DNA from: Lactifluus volemus
Taxonomy: Eukaryota > Basidiomycota > Agaricomycetes > Russulales > Russulaceae
DNA: 64,000 nucleotides
NCBI GenBank assembly: GCA_022376515.1
Contig: WTXI01000031.1
Location: forward strand, 62,001 to 126,000
Reading direction: 5' to 3'
Shown here one piece after another: positions 13,344 to 25,093 of the stretch. The translations under genes were made by a program, and so were the position numbers. The notes beneath the pieces were generated by a model. It was not told where the DNA came from. It worked only from the letters and a program-made list of their open reading frames with translations, and ran no database searches. The stretch's first letter is position 1. Every line of letters begins with the position of its first letter.

Positions 13344-13729
13344 TGTTGGAGATCGGACATAAGCCAGCCCTAAAGTGGCTGCGCACGGACCATCGACGAC
13401 AGATCGTCGAATTCGCTAGTCTATCCTTTTTCAACCGCTTGGTACTTTACTAGGGGCTCTGATGCCCACTTTTAATTTTTTCGAGTACCTTCGACTCCAC
13501 TATAGCCCCTCCTCGTATTCACATTGCACATACGACGCCATGAGCATATAAGCCCCCGCCTTGCGGGGCAACACCTCAGCGTTTTCTTTTCCTCGCGCTG
13601 AGGTGAGTATCTTTATCTTTTTTCTTGTAGCTGCGGTAAAACTTATTGACTACTTGTTTAGTTAAACTACAATAGGTTAGCTACGAATACTAGCGTTTTC
13701 TTTTCCTCGCGCTGAGTTAAACTACAATA
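13344..13729. mobile_element. Solo LTR inserted in the NLR B ankyrin array
   Basis: A 386-bp insertion interrupts an ankyrin codon run. It is flanked by ATAAG on both sides (13339-13343 and 13730-13734), a 5-bp target duplication. It begins TGTTGGAG and ends ACAATA, like the ends of the copia LTR at 25517/21405 (TGTTGGA...CAATA on the minus strand). A TATAAG box near 13548 precedes GC-rich text with the short direct repeat CGTTTTCTTTTCCTCGCGCT. No coding capacity, so a solo LTR is the best reading. Confidence 0.8.
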
Positions 13730-16700
13730 ATAAGGGCTTTAGCAAGATCTGAACACCCCTTTTCCCTCGACCCAAAAGGACTTCTACCCTGATTTCTACG
13801 AGTAGCATAGTAGCATTACCTAAACTGAAATCGAGAATACCATAAAGCGTACCTAGGACGTCCGAACACCAGGTTTAAGGCAGTCCGGGCATGCTTATCC
13901 CGGGCATCAATATTTGCGCCACAAAGAAGGAGAAGCTGGACAATTTCCAGGTGTCTATATTCCGAAGCCAGATGCAATGGGGTCACGTGATCGCTATCCA
14001 GGGCATTCGGATCTGCGCCTTGATTGAGAAGAAGTCGAGCAGTGTCTAAGTATCCAAATCTCAATGCAAAGTGTAATGGCGTCTGGTTTCTCGTGTCTTG
14101 TGGATTTACATTTGCACCACGAAGAAGAAGAAGCTGGACAATTTCCAGGTGTCCGCGTTCCGAAGCCAGATGCAATGGGGTCACGTGACCGATATCCAGG
14201 GCATTCGGATCTGCGCCGTGATCGAGAAGAAGTCGAGCAGTGTCTAAGTATCCAAATCTCAATGCAAAGTGTAATGGCGTCTGGTTGTTCGTGTCTTGTG
14301 AGTTTACATTTGCACCACACTCGATAAGGGCTTTAGCGAGGTCTGAATGCTCCTTTACCTCCAAGATCCTGAAAGGAATTCTAGCATTACCTAAACTGAA
14401 ATCGAGAATACCATAAAGCGTACCTAGAATGTTCGAATACCAGGTGTAACGCAGTCCGGGCGTTGTTATCTCGGGCATCAAGATTCGCACCACGAAGAAG
14501 AAGAAGCTGGACAAATTCCAGGTGTCCGTGTTGCGAAGCCAGATGGATTGGGGTCACGTGATTGCTATCCACGGCATTTGCATCTGCGCCGTGATCGAGA
14601 AGAAGTCGAGCAGCGTTTAGGTGTCCAGATTGCGATGCAAAGTGTAATGGCGTCCTGTTGTTCGTGTCTTGTGAATTTACATTTGCACCGCACTCGATAA
14701 GGACTTTAGCGAGATCTGAACGCTCCTTTTTATTCGAATTCCATGACCTAACGGATTTCTATCATTACCTAATCGACATTCGAGAATGATATAAAGCATA
14801 CCTGTCTGACACCAGGTGTAAGGCAGTCCTGGCATTCATATCTCGGGAATCATGATTTGCGCCACGAAGAAGAAGAAGCTTAACAATTTCCAGGTGTCTG
14901 TGTTCCGAAGCCAGATGGATTGGGGTCACGTGATTGCTATCCACGGCATTTGCATCTGCGCCGTGATCGAGAAGAAGTCGAGCAGCGTTTAGGTGTCCAG
15001 ATTGCGATGCAAAGTGTAATGGCGTCCTGTTGTTCGTGTCTTGTGAATTTACATTTGCACCGCACTCGATAAGGACTTTAGCGAGATCTGAACGCTCCTT
15101 TTTATCCGAATTCCATGACCTAACGGATTTCTATCATTACCTAAACGAGAATGATATAAAGCATACCTGTCTGACACCAGGTGTAAGGCAGTCCGGGCTT
15201 CCTCATCTCGGGAATCATGATTTGCGCCACGAAGAAGAAGAAGCTTAACAATTTCCAGGTGTCCGTGTTGCGAAGCCAGATGGATTGGGGCCACGTGATT
15301 GTTATCCGCGGCATTTGCATCTGCGCCGTTCTCGAGAAGAACCTTGGCTACTTCCCAATGATTACAAGCCGAAACAGAATGCAATGGTGTCCATCCTGTG
15401 TCGTCCTGAGAGTTCAAATCCGCACCATGGGAAACCAGGATCTGAACAACTTCCAGGTGTCCTTCTTGTGACGCTAAATTCAGTGGAACGCAGGAGCTGT
15501 TGTCGCGTGGATTTGTATCGGCCCCGTGCTGGAGAAGAAATCGCGTGATCGCCCGATTGCCCCTTTCAGAAGCTATAGATAATGGAGTGTGATGGTTAGA
15601 CTGCCGAGCGTTTACGTTTTGTGCGCGTTGGAGAATGAGGAAATCTGCGATGTCACATAAGCCGTAGTGTGCCGCGAGATGTAATGGAAGTTGTATGCTC
15701 TGGAAAGGGTACAAATCAATATCTTTCCAGGCCCGAAAGTGTTGGGTTGTTGGGTCGAAAAAACGTCTCATGCCTTCTTGTACTGTCACTGACACATTTT
15801 CAAACAGGGCATGGTCCACCCAGTGTGCCACTGCATACTGAGCGAGAGGGAGCTTCTTGAGGCTATCATTGGTGACCTTTTCATCGGGGTGCAGCAGAGT
15901 GCCGAGGCAGGCTTTCGCGACCATGGTGTGAGCAGAAGTGGTAAGAATGTTATAACGGCGGATGGTAGGCATTTGTGCAGCCACGAGGCGGCCCGACATT
16001 AAGAACTCTTTCACCGAAAAATGCGAGAACTGAACCAGTTTCAAATCACTAGGGCCGTACCAGCGATGTTCCTTGGCAATGGTGATCAGACTCGAGCACG
16101 TGGATAGCACAGCCTGAATTGGGTCTTTCCGGCGGCAATCCTCGACAAGCTTGGGAATTTCTCCGGCCTCGAAATCGAAAGCTAGAAACTCCGCAAGCTC
16201 TTCAACGTAGAACGGACGGGACGCCACTGCCATACACTGGAACAGCCGGTGCGCATAGTCCCAGATTGCCTCATCAATATCTTGCAAGGAACGCTCATAC
16301 GTTCCATCGAGGGTGTCCGGCAATTCTTCCAGAGCACGCCGGATTCGCTCCGGAGGGTAGCGGCGAAGGAAGTCGAATTGACATGAGACCCACTTGAACC
16401 TGCATCACATGTGTCAGCCACCATCGCGCAGTTTTGTACCACCGATGCCTTACATTCTCGCGCCCTTTTGTAAAAGCGCTCCGGTGACTAGTGTCTTCTC
16501 CTCCTCTCCCCATGTTCCCATGACGAGGTCCGAGTCAACGACAGATCTGATGTATGCTTCGATGTCTTGCCTTTGTCCATCCTCTTCATGAAGGGAAACA
16601 AAATGGGACTTCAAGTGGTTCAGGACATTTTGGATGTCGGGTTCAGGGCGAGAAGTGACGCATATACGTAGATTTGGAAGGTGTAAACAGACAAGCTCCT

Positions 16701-18459
16701 CCACAAGCTTGAGGACCTTTCCTCGGGGAGATGGAGTGCCATAGGCTTTCGGGCATTCGTCAAGAGCATCCACAATGAGGTAAATTGGGGGATGTGCAGC
16801 ACATCGGAAAATATCCTCTAGACATTTTGCAAGTGCGGTGTCACTGGGTTCTTGAAGGCCATCACGGTGTTCCGAATAGAACCTCGAAAGGATCTCGGAG
16901 TAGGACTGGGACTGGTCATGAAGCTGGACCAGAAACGAGGATAATAAACCCCGCAAATTCTTCTTTTCGTCATCTCCGAATTCGCAATAGAAGAACGCTA
17001 GCGAGGCCGATCCAGACTCGCGCATGCCGTCGATGTATTCAATAATCGACGAGCTGGTCGATGATGTCAGTTTCCACACCGGAAAATACCGGAAATGTTG
17101 CGTACCAGAGGACGGTCTTTCCAGCGCCGGCTACGACAACAGAGGCCATCAATCTCGGTGCCTTATTTTAACAGGAAGGGGCACTGACGATTACCACAAA
17201 CCCACAAGAGGGAGCCAGATGACTGCCAGTCGACGAAAGTATCACTTTGAGTGAGCCATTTCGTGGTCCCGTCGTGGCGAGCTGCGCACGCCAAGTTGTG
17301 GTTCTTCCATGGGTTTGGCGGGGAGAGCCAGAGTTGAACATCTCGCCGCATTTTGTCAGCTGTAAAACGATATCAGTGTTCTCGGTCAGAGATGATGAGA
17401 TTATGTGGATACTGACCCTTTTCTTTCCTCGCATGGCTCGTGTCACCGTATATGATCGCACTCGAATTTTGCTCAATTCGGGAGACAACTCCTAGCGTCT
17501 GCGCTGTAGTTTCTCGCACCTCCTCCTGGGTAAGCCTATCCCTCTTTGCACCGTCCATCATCTCCGTCGTCTTCTGCTCAACACGGGAGACAACTCCGAG
17601 CGTCTGCGCTGCAGTCGCTCGCACCTCCTCCTGGATAAGCTTATCCAGCTTCTTTAGTGCTTCATCGACCTTATTCTCTCCGAACAGCTTCAATCCGAAC
17701 TTCTCTGCATCGCGGTCAGCCATGTGACGTATGGGCAAAAATTCACTCACTCAGTCCTCCTTGCTTTATCTGTTCCGTAGACAGAGCGAGGGCAGACAAT
17801 AGTTCGATGACGATCTTCACAACGATGTTTCTTACCGCCATTGTTGGAGAAGCTTGAGTATAAATATCCAAGCGTTGGATGAAATTTCCAAGGGACTCGA
17901 ATAGTTCGAAAAGGGCATCATGGTCGGCATTGACACTCTTCGCGGCCTGAGATATGAGATGTCATTATTGTCACGAGAACACGCGCTGAGAAACTGAAGA
18001 GACATACAGCGAGGAGGATACCAATGGCAGAAAATATTAACTTTATAGGTGGAATGAGCTGCAGAATATGAATCATGGAATGAGCATGGAAACTATCGGC
18101 ACATTCACTGGCAGACGCACCACTGAAGCAACACCATGTCCAGCTTGAGTAGCTCCTTCAAGTCCTCTTAGAGCAGTGCCCGAGCCAGTGAATACCGTAT
18201 GCAGAACATCAACAACACGCTTTATGGACTTGATCATCTTGGGGTGACGGTCATTTGCCAGGGATTTACGTTTACGAAGGGCCTGAACTTGATCTTGGAG
18301 AACTTGAACGACAGACTCAATGGTGTCGCATGATCTGAGTCGGATGGCAAGTTGATTTTCGATGAGGCTTTCCCCAACCTTTGATTGGTACTGGTTAACG
18401 GCATCGTTCAAAAGGGACTGCAAAGTAGACGAGTCAGAAGTATCAGTGGTAGAGGACAT
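13717..18459 (-). CDS. NLR B: Goodbye-NACHT-ankyrin receptor truncated by an LTR (1375 aa)
   Basis: Paralog of A. Minus-strand exon model: 18459-18121, 18058-18008, 17946-17751, 17704-17417, 17359-17189, 17130-17106, 17053-16454, 16399-15167, 15119-14802, 14747-14424, 14368-13853, 13783-13717. It totals 4128 nt and stays open. The linker exon is 105 nt longer than in A, E and D because the EEVR.TTAQTLGVVSRIEQ stretch is duplicated; F shares this. Walker A is GNPGAGKT (Asn for Lys at the second position). Walker B is LIVDALDECP. The exon at 14368-13853 fuses extra ankyrin repeats without an intron. The next acceptor has changed from TTTTAG to TTTTGG. Use of a nearby GGTAG would add 22 codons, the last of them inside the solo LTR, ending at a TAA at 13719-13717. 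It may be expressed as a short form or be decaying. Confidence 0.72.
13853..15166 (-). repeat. Ankyrin exon array of NLR B
   Basis: Exon units of 318, 324 and 516 nt with introns of 47, 54 and 55 nt, all in the same phase. The 47-nt intron matches the type that fills gene F, while the 55-nt one matches D and E. The 516-nt unit contains two rounds of TPLHFALRFGYLDTARLLL. Confidence 0.8.
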
Positions 18460-18719
18460 ATGGTTGAGAAAAGAGAAACTAGTCCGGTTTGAGTATATGA
18501 AAGTGGGGTGGATGTTGTCGTGGTTCACGGCGAGGGTGAGGCTACCTCGTGTATTGATATCGGTAATACTACTAATAGTAGTAGTCGGATTTTAACTTTT
18601 TTAAGGCAGGCGCAGTCTTTCCGAAGTGGGTATACAAGACCGGCATGATTCGGAAACAACGTTCAATTAGCCGGTCGATAGTTCAAAGTTGAGACGACAG
18701 CCTGAGTGTGTTTCCGAGT

Positions 18720-20374
18720 CTGGCTATTCGGTAGTTCCGCAGGTTGACAAGCTCATTCCTCCAATATCCAATACGCGCGACGCGGAGGCCACGCGCCACA
18801 ACCTTCCGAACCGAAGACGTCACGTGGTGTTGGCCTGACTGCCCATAGCTTTTACGCCCAAAATCACTCCGTGCGAGAACATGGCTCGGCCGCCCAGAAT
18901 CGCTTATCGGTATTGAGCTCATTACCCTCCATTCGCCCACCCCTCCCCAAAGGCGCTCTCTCAGAGTCCACTACAACAACGATATCGCTGTCCTCTAGCT
19001 ATTGGCATGAATGAGCATCCCTGCTCTCCCGCCGTCATGAATCGTGATGGACGTACAACCTCTATGATCGACTAACAAAATCTCAATAAGCGTTTCTACT
19101 AGTACGTGCCAACAAGCATGTGACGTCCTTCCTGGCCCGTCATGTCTCCGAGTCCTCAGCCACCCATGCGGGCCGCATAGATCAAACCCGAGGCTTATCT
19201 TCACAGGGTCCGTGGACACTTCCTGGGGAGCGCCTACCATGCGTCGAGTCGCGTGTCCGGGCCACAAAAACCATATTCAGACAGCAGTACGTTTATACCA
19301 CGTCAGGGTCTTTGCGCTCTGGGATGACACGCTTGTTGCTAGACAGGTGCCAAACAAGGTCGACGAGCAACTGAAGGAGATAGAAATCGGGCAGGCCAAT
19401 CGATGGAGGAGATGGTCGTTGAGGAAATGCGGCTTGCGGTAGACGTGGGGTAGGTGCACGATAGAAGGCCGAAACCTAGCATGAGGTTTGATAGAAAATA
19501 TATTATGAACAATGGCTATCTTTTTTCGCTGTGAGCGGACCTCCGAGTCATCACAATTTGATTCGGGCCAACCGCATCCAAATGTACAGATGACCTTTGT
19601 CAGAATACAAATGCCAGTAGTGGCACAAGGTGTATTCTCTTCAAAAGCGATACAGCGCCTGAGTAACATAACAAAAAGAAGGAATAATACCAGTCCCTGC
19701 TGGCTCTGCATTGCCGTTCCGATAGGGTTATATGCGCTTATCTCGTAAAATCCAGTGAAGGTCAATGGACTCAGATCGAGGCCAACAAGGATGAAAGTTG
19801 TTCGAATGCTGTGTATGTAGGTTTGAGCCGGTTCAGTACAACTTGAAAACTACAGCTGCGTACCTATTTCTGGTCCTCAATTTTGCCCTGATCACCATAT
19901 CCTCCAGTAATATGTCCTCACTGTGTGTATACCACTCTTATCATGCACGGCAGCAGTCAGCCGTCAACGAGGCCACCAACAGGGTTCCACGTTCAGAACC
20001 TCGGTGCCGCGCCAGGCCAGAGACGATGGTCAGTATGTGGGTAGCCAATGACGAATGAGCCTAAACCAATGTCGATTGGGAACGAGCGAGTTCTATGATT
20101 ATAATGCTTACCTAGAATGACATTGTTGTAGATGGCAGGGAAATGGGAAACTGCATAGGCTAGGTGGACGCCAGACATCGGTGGTACGTGAATCTACTAG
20201 CCTAAAAACTGGAAGATGTGGCAGTCGTATGGCAAGCGCGAGATGTTTAGAGGAAATTGTGAGGGGCAGTGACATAGAGCGCAGAGGTATCGTAGCTACT
20301 CGAATGGGATGGACAGAACAGGCTAGGTAGGGCAGGACGGAGACGCGGCCAGAAAAGCGCATACGCACCCGAAA
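18720..20374. repeat. Block X, copy 3
   Basis: Follows the 5' end of receptor B exactly as copy 1 follows receptor A. The plus strand carries NKVDEQLKEIEIGQAN and the minus strand AKTLTWYKRTAV. Frames are interrupted. Unidentified. Confidence 0.7.
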
Positions 20375-20670
20375 AGATTAAGAAACCCGAACATCTCCAT
20401 CAATACGCCGATGGCTGGCCACTTGAGAAAGACGAAGACGAAGACGATGCCCTCGAGGAAGCAGACAGTCCCACGTAGCTTGTTCCTCCGCGCGAAAAAG
20501 TAAAACGTCTTTGTGGGCCGGTGATGAGGAAGAGACCGCCGAGAAAGAGGATCTGGTGCGTCTGTATATCGAGGGAATAGATGATTAGCCAGCATGATAG
20601 GTGGCGGCCATTTCTGAGGGCGAGGAGAGCACCGTCAATCAAAGAGGAGCATGACGCCGAGCCGCACAGC
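20375..20670 (-). pseudogene. Got1-like relic 3
   Basis: The minus strand has LFLGGLFLITGP, then a 1-nt loss in the CACAAAAGACG stretch that shifts the frame before FYFFARRNKLRG. The 4-nt insertion after GVMLLF(F)D seen in relic 1 is also present, as in relic 6, so these three share an ancestor. The donor after ALRN is mutated. No first or last exon. Confidence 0.7.
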
Positions 20671-20699
20671 TCAGCACGAGCGCCTTGAGCGCTCGCTCG

Positions 20700-21404
20700 A
20701 TCAACCGAACAACGCCACCCTTCTGGGTGACTCCATGATCGCCAGCTGAGCACGCTTTGAGCACACCTTCAGAGTTTAGGCAATGTATTCGCACGGGCCC
20801 TGGACACTTTCTGGGGAGCGCTGAGTCGCGTCTACGGGTCTCGATGGGCCACAATGGGTGTCCCCATCATGATGGCGTCCTCACAGCAACGCGTATGCTG
20901 TCATGGATGCGGCTGCTATTTCGACGACGGGCATGACGCTGCTGTTATGTCACGTGGGTGTCCTCGCGATTGGATGAAATGCTTGTTTGTAAGGACATGG
21001 ATCTTAACAGCGTGCCAAAGGAGGCCGAAGAGTAACTGAAGGAGAGACAATTCATGCAGGCCGATCAATGAAAGAAAATATGGGTGCGAAGGAGGTGCGG
21101 AGTGCGGTGCATAGGTAGGAGCATGAAAGACTAGGTGAACGGAAGCCTACAAGTTTTTGACAAGGAGAGATTCGTAATTTCAGGTGCAGAAACACATACA
21201 AGTATACAGACGATTGCTTCTTTTGTCAGTACAAATGACATGGTGTACTTGCCCCAGAAAGGGGGTTACAGTGTCTGGATATGACAACAAAAAGGAAGCG
21301 ACGGCAATCCCCGCCGTCTGCGCATTTTCGGTCTAATACAGTATTGGCACAGCAATGACCTTGTCAAACTGCGGAACCACCGAGTGATGGTTGGATAGCC
21401 AGAC
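20700..21404. repeat. Diverged block X' (copy 1)
   Basis: Matches 47236-47790 strongly, and the ordinary X block only weakly (for example GTGGACACTTCCTGGGGAGCG against CTGGACACTTTCTGGGGAGCG). It is cut at its right side by the copia element. No intact ORF. Confidence 0.6.
21400..21404. repeat. Target-site duplication CAGAC, left of copia element
   Basis: Same five bases at 25518-25522. The unoccupied site is visible upstream of gene A, where the minus strand of the 6470-6500 region reads GATAGCCAGACTCGG. Confidence 0.8.
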
Positions 21405-21489
21405 TATTGGACGACAGATCAATGCTGAGGCTCAGTCAGAAAGAGAAAAGACTATATTATCTACCTATTGGACGACAGATCAATGCTGA
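21405..21489 (-). repeat. 3' LTR remnant of the copia element
   Basis: Identical to 25094-25178. It includes the start of a 61-bp tandem duplication beginning TATTGGACGACAGATC. The internal deletion fuses it directly to the reverse transcriptase codons at TCAGCATTGATC. Confidence 0.8.
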
Positions 21490-24400
21490 TCGGTCTACAG
21501 TTAGCTTTGCCGTGACGCTCGAGGACGTCGTTAATGTAGCGCTCCTGTGATAGGGCGATCCATCCGGCATCGCGGTCGCGTGTGACGTGGACACCCAAGA
21601 TCCAAGCGATCTCACCCAAGTCCGTCATCTGGTAGGTCTTCTTCAACATCTCCTTATCATGGTTAATGACCTGCAGGCTCTTGCAGACCATGGTAATGTC
21701 GTCAACATACAGCGCTATGATGGAGTGGATGCCGTCTTTCAGGCGGGTGAAAACGGCGTGGTCGGCGTCCGTGTGGGTATATCCCATCGATTCGAGCGTC
21801 GCCCTGATGTGCTCGTACCAGGCGCGCCCCCCCTGCTTCGTGCCGTAGACTGCCTTCTTCAACCTCAAGACCATACCTTCAGGTGTATCAAAACCAGGGG
21901 GGGGAGCCATGAAGATCTCCTCCTTCAGGTCCCCATTCAGGTAAGCGGACTTGACATCCATCTGATGAATTTCTAGGTCAAACTCGGCGGCAAGTGCAAG
22001 AATCGTACGAAGCGAGGCGAATTTCGCGACGGGCGCAAACGTCTCGTCGAAATCGATGCCCTCCGTTTGGGTGAAGCCTTGCGCGACGAGACGCGCTTTG
22101 TACTTCTGGATGGAGCCGTCGGGGCCTCTCTTGATCCTGAAGACCCATTTGCTCCCCACAACCTTTCGATTGGTAGGGCGCGGGACCGCCTCGTAAACCC
22201 CCATATGCTCAAACATTCGCTTTTCCTCGTTACAGGCAAGCTCCCACTGAGCGGCATCGGGACGTGCCATGGCTTCGGCATAAGTCCTCGGATCGCTAGC
22301 GGGGTCGCGCGCGACTGTAGCGCGTTCGGCAGGTCGCCTACGTGCTCCGTATGAGGAGGTCGAGTAGCGGGGATCGTCATCGCGGACGGGCGCGCGGACG
22401 TTCCGCTTCGGTCGCGAGAGCGCGATCAGAAGATCGGGAGGTTGAGGAGTCACTTCGGGTGCCTCATCGAGTAGTTGCTCGATCTCTGATTCGCTGACTG
22501 AGTCTGTTTCAGAGCTGCTTTCGGAATCGGAGGAACTAGAAGAGGAGCTGGAAGAGTCGTTCGGCGCAGGTGGCGTTGCGGCTGGTGTGGGCGTTGCGCC
22601 CGGCGTGGTGGTGTTTAGGACGTCGTCGGCGTCATCGGGTTCGAGGATGATACGCTCGTAGAGTTTAACTGGCCCCCCCTCGTCGAACACGACATCGCGA
22701 GACTCAAAAAAGCGGCGGGTTTGTCGGTGCACAAGCAGGTAGGCTTTCCTGTTCTTGGCAAAACCGAGAAACGTGCAGATTAATGAGCGGGCAGCTAACT
22801 TCACACGTTTTTTCTTAGGGACGTGCATGAAGGCTCGGGAGCCGAAGACGCGGTAGGCCGAGATGTCGGGCTTATTGCCGCTCCAAGCTTCCTCGGGCGT
22901 TCGGTTGTCGAGTGCGCGTGTGGGGGATACGTTATGCAGCAAGGCAGCATATTCGAGTGCCTCGTACCAGTAGGATTCGGGAAGCTTCGCATCTGTGAGC
23001 ATGGAGCGCACCTTGTCAAGCAGCGTGCGATTCATGCGCTCGGCAACGCCGTTGTGCTCAGGTGTATGTGGCGTCGTCATCTCGTGCTGAATGCCACGCT
23101 CATCTAGGAATTCCGAGAACTCCCCCCCTTTGTACTCGCCCCCTCCATCGGTGCGGAGACGCTTAACGCGTTTGCCGGTCTGCACCTCAACCCTGGTCAC
23201 GAACACTTTGAAGCGTGCCAATGCGTCTGATTTCTCTCGCAAACCCGCCACGAAGACCTTCCGAGAGGCGTCGTCGATCCAGGTGACAAAATAATGGTAC
23301 CCTTTGTGTGATCGAGTTGACATTTTCCCACACAGGTCCGAGTGGATACGGCCGAGGATGGTGTCTGATCGCGACTCGGTTGTTTTCTGGATTTCGGCTC
23401 GGGTCTGTTTCCCCTTCAAGCAGGATTCACATGGGGTGGTAAGGGACTTCCCAGATGTGATCTCGATGCCGCTGACAGTGCCTTTCTTGGCCATGCGCAA
23501 AATCGTGTCGGTATTTAAGTGGCCGAGGCGCCGGTGCCAAGTGGCTAAGTCAGCTTTCGCGGATGGCGCTCGGGCTGCTAGCGCGACAACATTTGCGGGC
23601 GTGAGATCATCTCCTTCAGCGGGGAAAGATTCGACAATGGCAAGGTGTGCGGATGCGAGGGGAATTGTGTGGATATGCATGAGATACAGGTTGAGATGGC
23701 GCTGACCTTCGCAGATGACATTTCCGCTCGGGTCGTAAATGTGGCAGCCTTGTCCGATAAAACGAACGTCGGCACCGCAATCAGTAAGGTGAGAGACGGA
23801 CAGCAAGTTCCCGTGCAACTCCGGGACATGGAGGACGTTTTGGAGGACCACTTCGTTCCATTGCTTCCCAGCCCGCATTCGGACGTGAACGCGACCCTGG
23901 CCGACGCCATGGATGGCACTATTATCACCCAGGACGACGGGGATATCTTTAGCAAGGGTAGAGTATTGCTGGAACCAGTTGCGGTTAGAACACATGGTGC
24001 GGGACGCTCCGGAGTCCATAATCCAGGAGTGATGATGGGGGGATTGGCTGCTCGCGTTCGACTGCGCGCGGAACACGTGGACAGTGCGAACGGTCTCGTC
24101 CGAGGCTGGCTCGTCTGCGGAGGCAATTTTCGCCGTTGCGGCGGGCGTCGCGGTCGCTGGCTTTGCGCTGTTAGCTGCGGCTGCCTTGGCCTCCTGCTCC
24201 TTCTTCAATTTCCGACACTCGCTCACGTCATGGCCCGAGATCTTGCAGTGAGTGCAGTACTTCTTGGACTTGTCCTCCTGCTTCCCTTTACCCTTCCCTT
24301 TCCCCTTTTTAGCGGTCTTGCCCGATTTGGCAAAGAACGCGGTGGCGGCCATCCCGGACTCATGAACTCGACGCTGCTCATCACGGATGATTTGTGATTT

Positions 24401-25024
24401 GGTATATTCAATGTCGATGTTATCACGGGTGGATAGGATAGTCTTAAGGGTGGATAAGGAAGGTGGGAGCGCCCCGATAATGGTGTGCGCGATGATGCGA
24501 TCATCGAGGGCAAGGCCGAGAGCGGTAATAGTGCGGGCAGAGCGGATGAGGGAATTTATCTGGGGCTCGAGCGGTTCGGTATCGAGGAGCTGACGACGGA
24601 AGACATCGTCGATCAGGTGGGTAACCTTCTGCTCCCCTTTGCCTTCGTAACGCTCAGCGAGTCGATCCCAGGTAATTTTCGCAGATTTGGTGTCAAGGAC
24701 TGAGTTCAGGGGTTCATCTGTCATGGCCATAACGAGATGCATGCGTGCGCTCTCGTTTTTGACGTTCCAGGCAGCGGCACCAACAGGATCGGCTACCGGA
24801 TCTGGCTTGGCAGAGGATCCGTCAACGACTGACCATAGATCGTGAAAGGTGAAGACGGTTTCGACACGGCACTTCCAAAACGCGTAGTTGCTGCCGTCCA
24901 TTTCGAGAAGGGGAAGGTTCAGCAAGTGTGGTGGTTTACCCGGAGCAGCCTGTGAGGATGTCGCGGCCCCTGCGGGAGGGGCATTGCCGCCTTGTGACGG
25001 GGACGTCTGCGTAGAGGTAGACAT
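21461..25024 (-). CDS. Copia gag-pol polyprotein, truncated (1187 aa)
   Basis: Single open frame. A gag domain (UBN2-like) ends in a zinc knuckle CTHCKISGHDVSEC near residue 257. Aspartic protease motif MDSGAS lies near 336. The integrase has an HHCC finger (H..H..CESC, about 496-535) and a DDE core with HSDLCG, RTDGGGEY and PEHNGVAE near 562, 625 and 655. A Ser/Glu-rich spacer follows. Reverse transcriptase begins near VGSKWVFRIKR and carries YVDD near 1101. Complete copia proteins continue with RNase H after about CRPIS; here the frame instead runs a few codons into the LTR remnant and stops at 21461. Integrase and RT motifs look intact, but RNase H is missing, so the copy should not move by itself. 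Confidence 0.9.
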   Translation of the reverse strand: MSTSTQTSPSQGGNAPPAGAATSSQAAPGKPPHLLNLPLLEMDGSNYAFWKCRVETVFTFHDLWSVVDGSSAKPDPVADPVGAAAWNVKNESARMHLVMAMTDEPLNSVLDTKSAKITWDRLAERYEGKGEQKVTHLIDDVFRRQLLDTEPLEPQINSLIRSARTITALGLALDDRIIAHTIIGALPPSLSTLKTILSTRDNIDIEYTKSQIIRDEQRRVHESGMAATAFFAKSGKTAKKGKGKGKGKQEDKSKKYCTHCKISGHDVSECRKLKKEQEAKAAAANSAKPATATPAATAKIASADEPASDETVRTVHVFRAQSNASSQSPHHHSWIMDSGASRTMCSNRNWFQQYSTLAKDIPVVLGDNSAIHGVGQGRVHVRMRAGKQWNEVVLQNVLHVPELHGNLLSVSHLTDCGADVRFIGQGCHIYDPSGNVICEGQRHLNLYLMHIHTIPLASAHLAIVESFPAEGDDLTPANVVALAARAPSAKADLATWHRRLGHLNTDTILRMAKKGTVSGIEITSGKSLTTPCESCLKGKQTRAEIQKTTESRSDTILGRIHSDLCGKMSTRSHKGYHYFVTWIDDASRKVFVAGLREKSDALARFKVFVTRVEVQTGKRVKRLRTDGGGEYKGGEFSEFLDERGIQHEMTTPHTPEHNGVAERMNRTLLDKVRSMLTDAKLPESYWYEALEYAALLHNVSPTRALDNRTPEEAWSGNKPDISAYRVFGSRAFMHVPKKKRVKLAARSLICTFLGFAKNRKAYLLVHRQTRRFFESRDVVFDEGGPVKLYERIILEPDDADDVLNTTTPGATPTPAATPPAPNDSSSSSSSSSDSESSSETDSVSESEIEQLLDEAPEVTPQPPDLLIALSRPKRNVRAPVRDDDPRYSTSSYGARRRPAERATVARDPASDPRTYAEAMARPDAAQWELACNEEKRMFEHMGVYEAVPRPTNRKVVGSKWVFRIKRGPDGSIQKYKARLVAQGFTQTEGIDFDETFAPVAKFASLRTILALAAEFDLEIHQMDVKSAYLNGDLKEEIFMAPPPGFDTPEGMVLRLKKAVYGTKQGGRAWYEHIRATLESMGYTHTDADHAVFTRLKDGIHSIIALYVDDITMVCKSLQVINHDKEMLKKTYQMTDLGEIAWILGVHVTRDRDAGWIALSQERYINDVLERHGKANCRPISIDLSSNR

Positions 25025-25093
25025 AGTATTGCAAATTCGAAAGTAGTGCGCGCGTGATGTCTGTCAGAGCTTCAAAGCTCAGGTCTCATAATC

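Noticed and set aside
21587..24397. Plus-strand frames across the copia element (for example 21587-21976 and 23645-24397)
   Set aside because: Antisense to the well-supported gag-pol frame; no recognisable domain.
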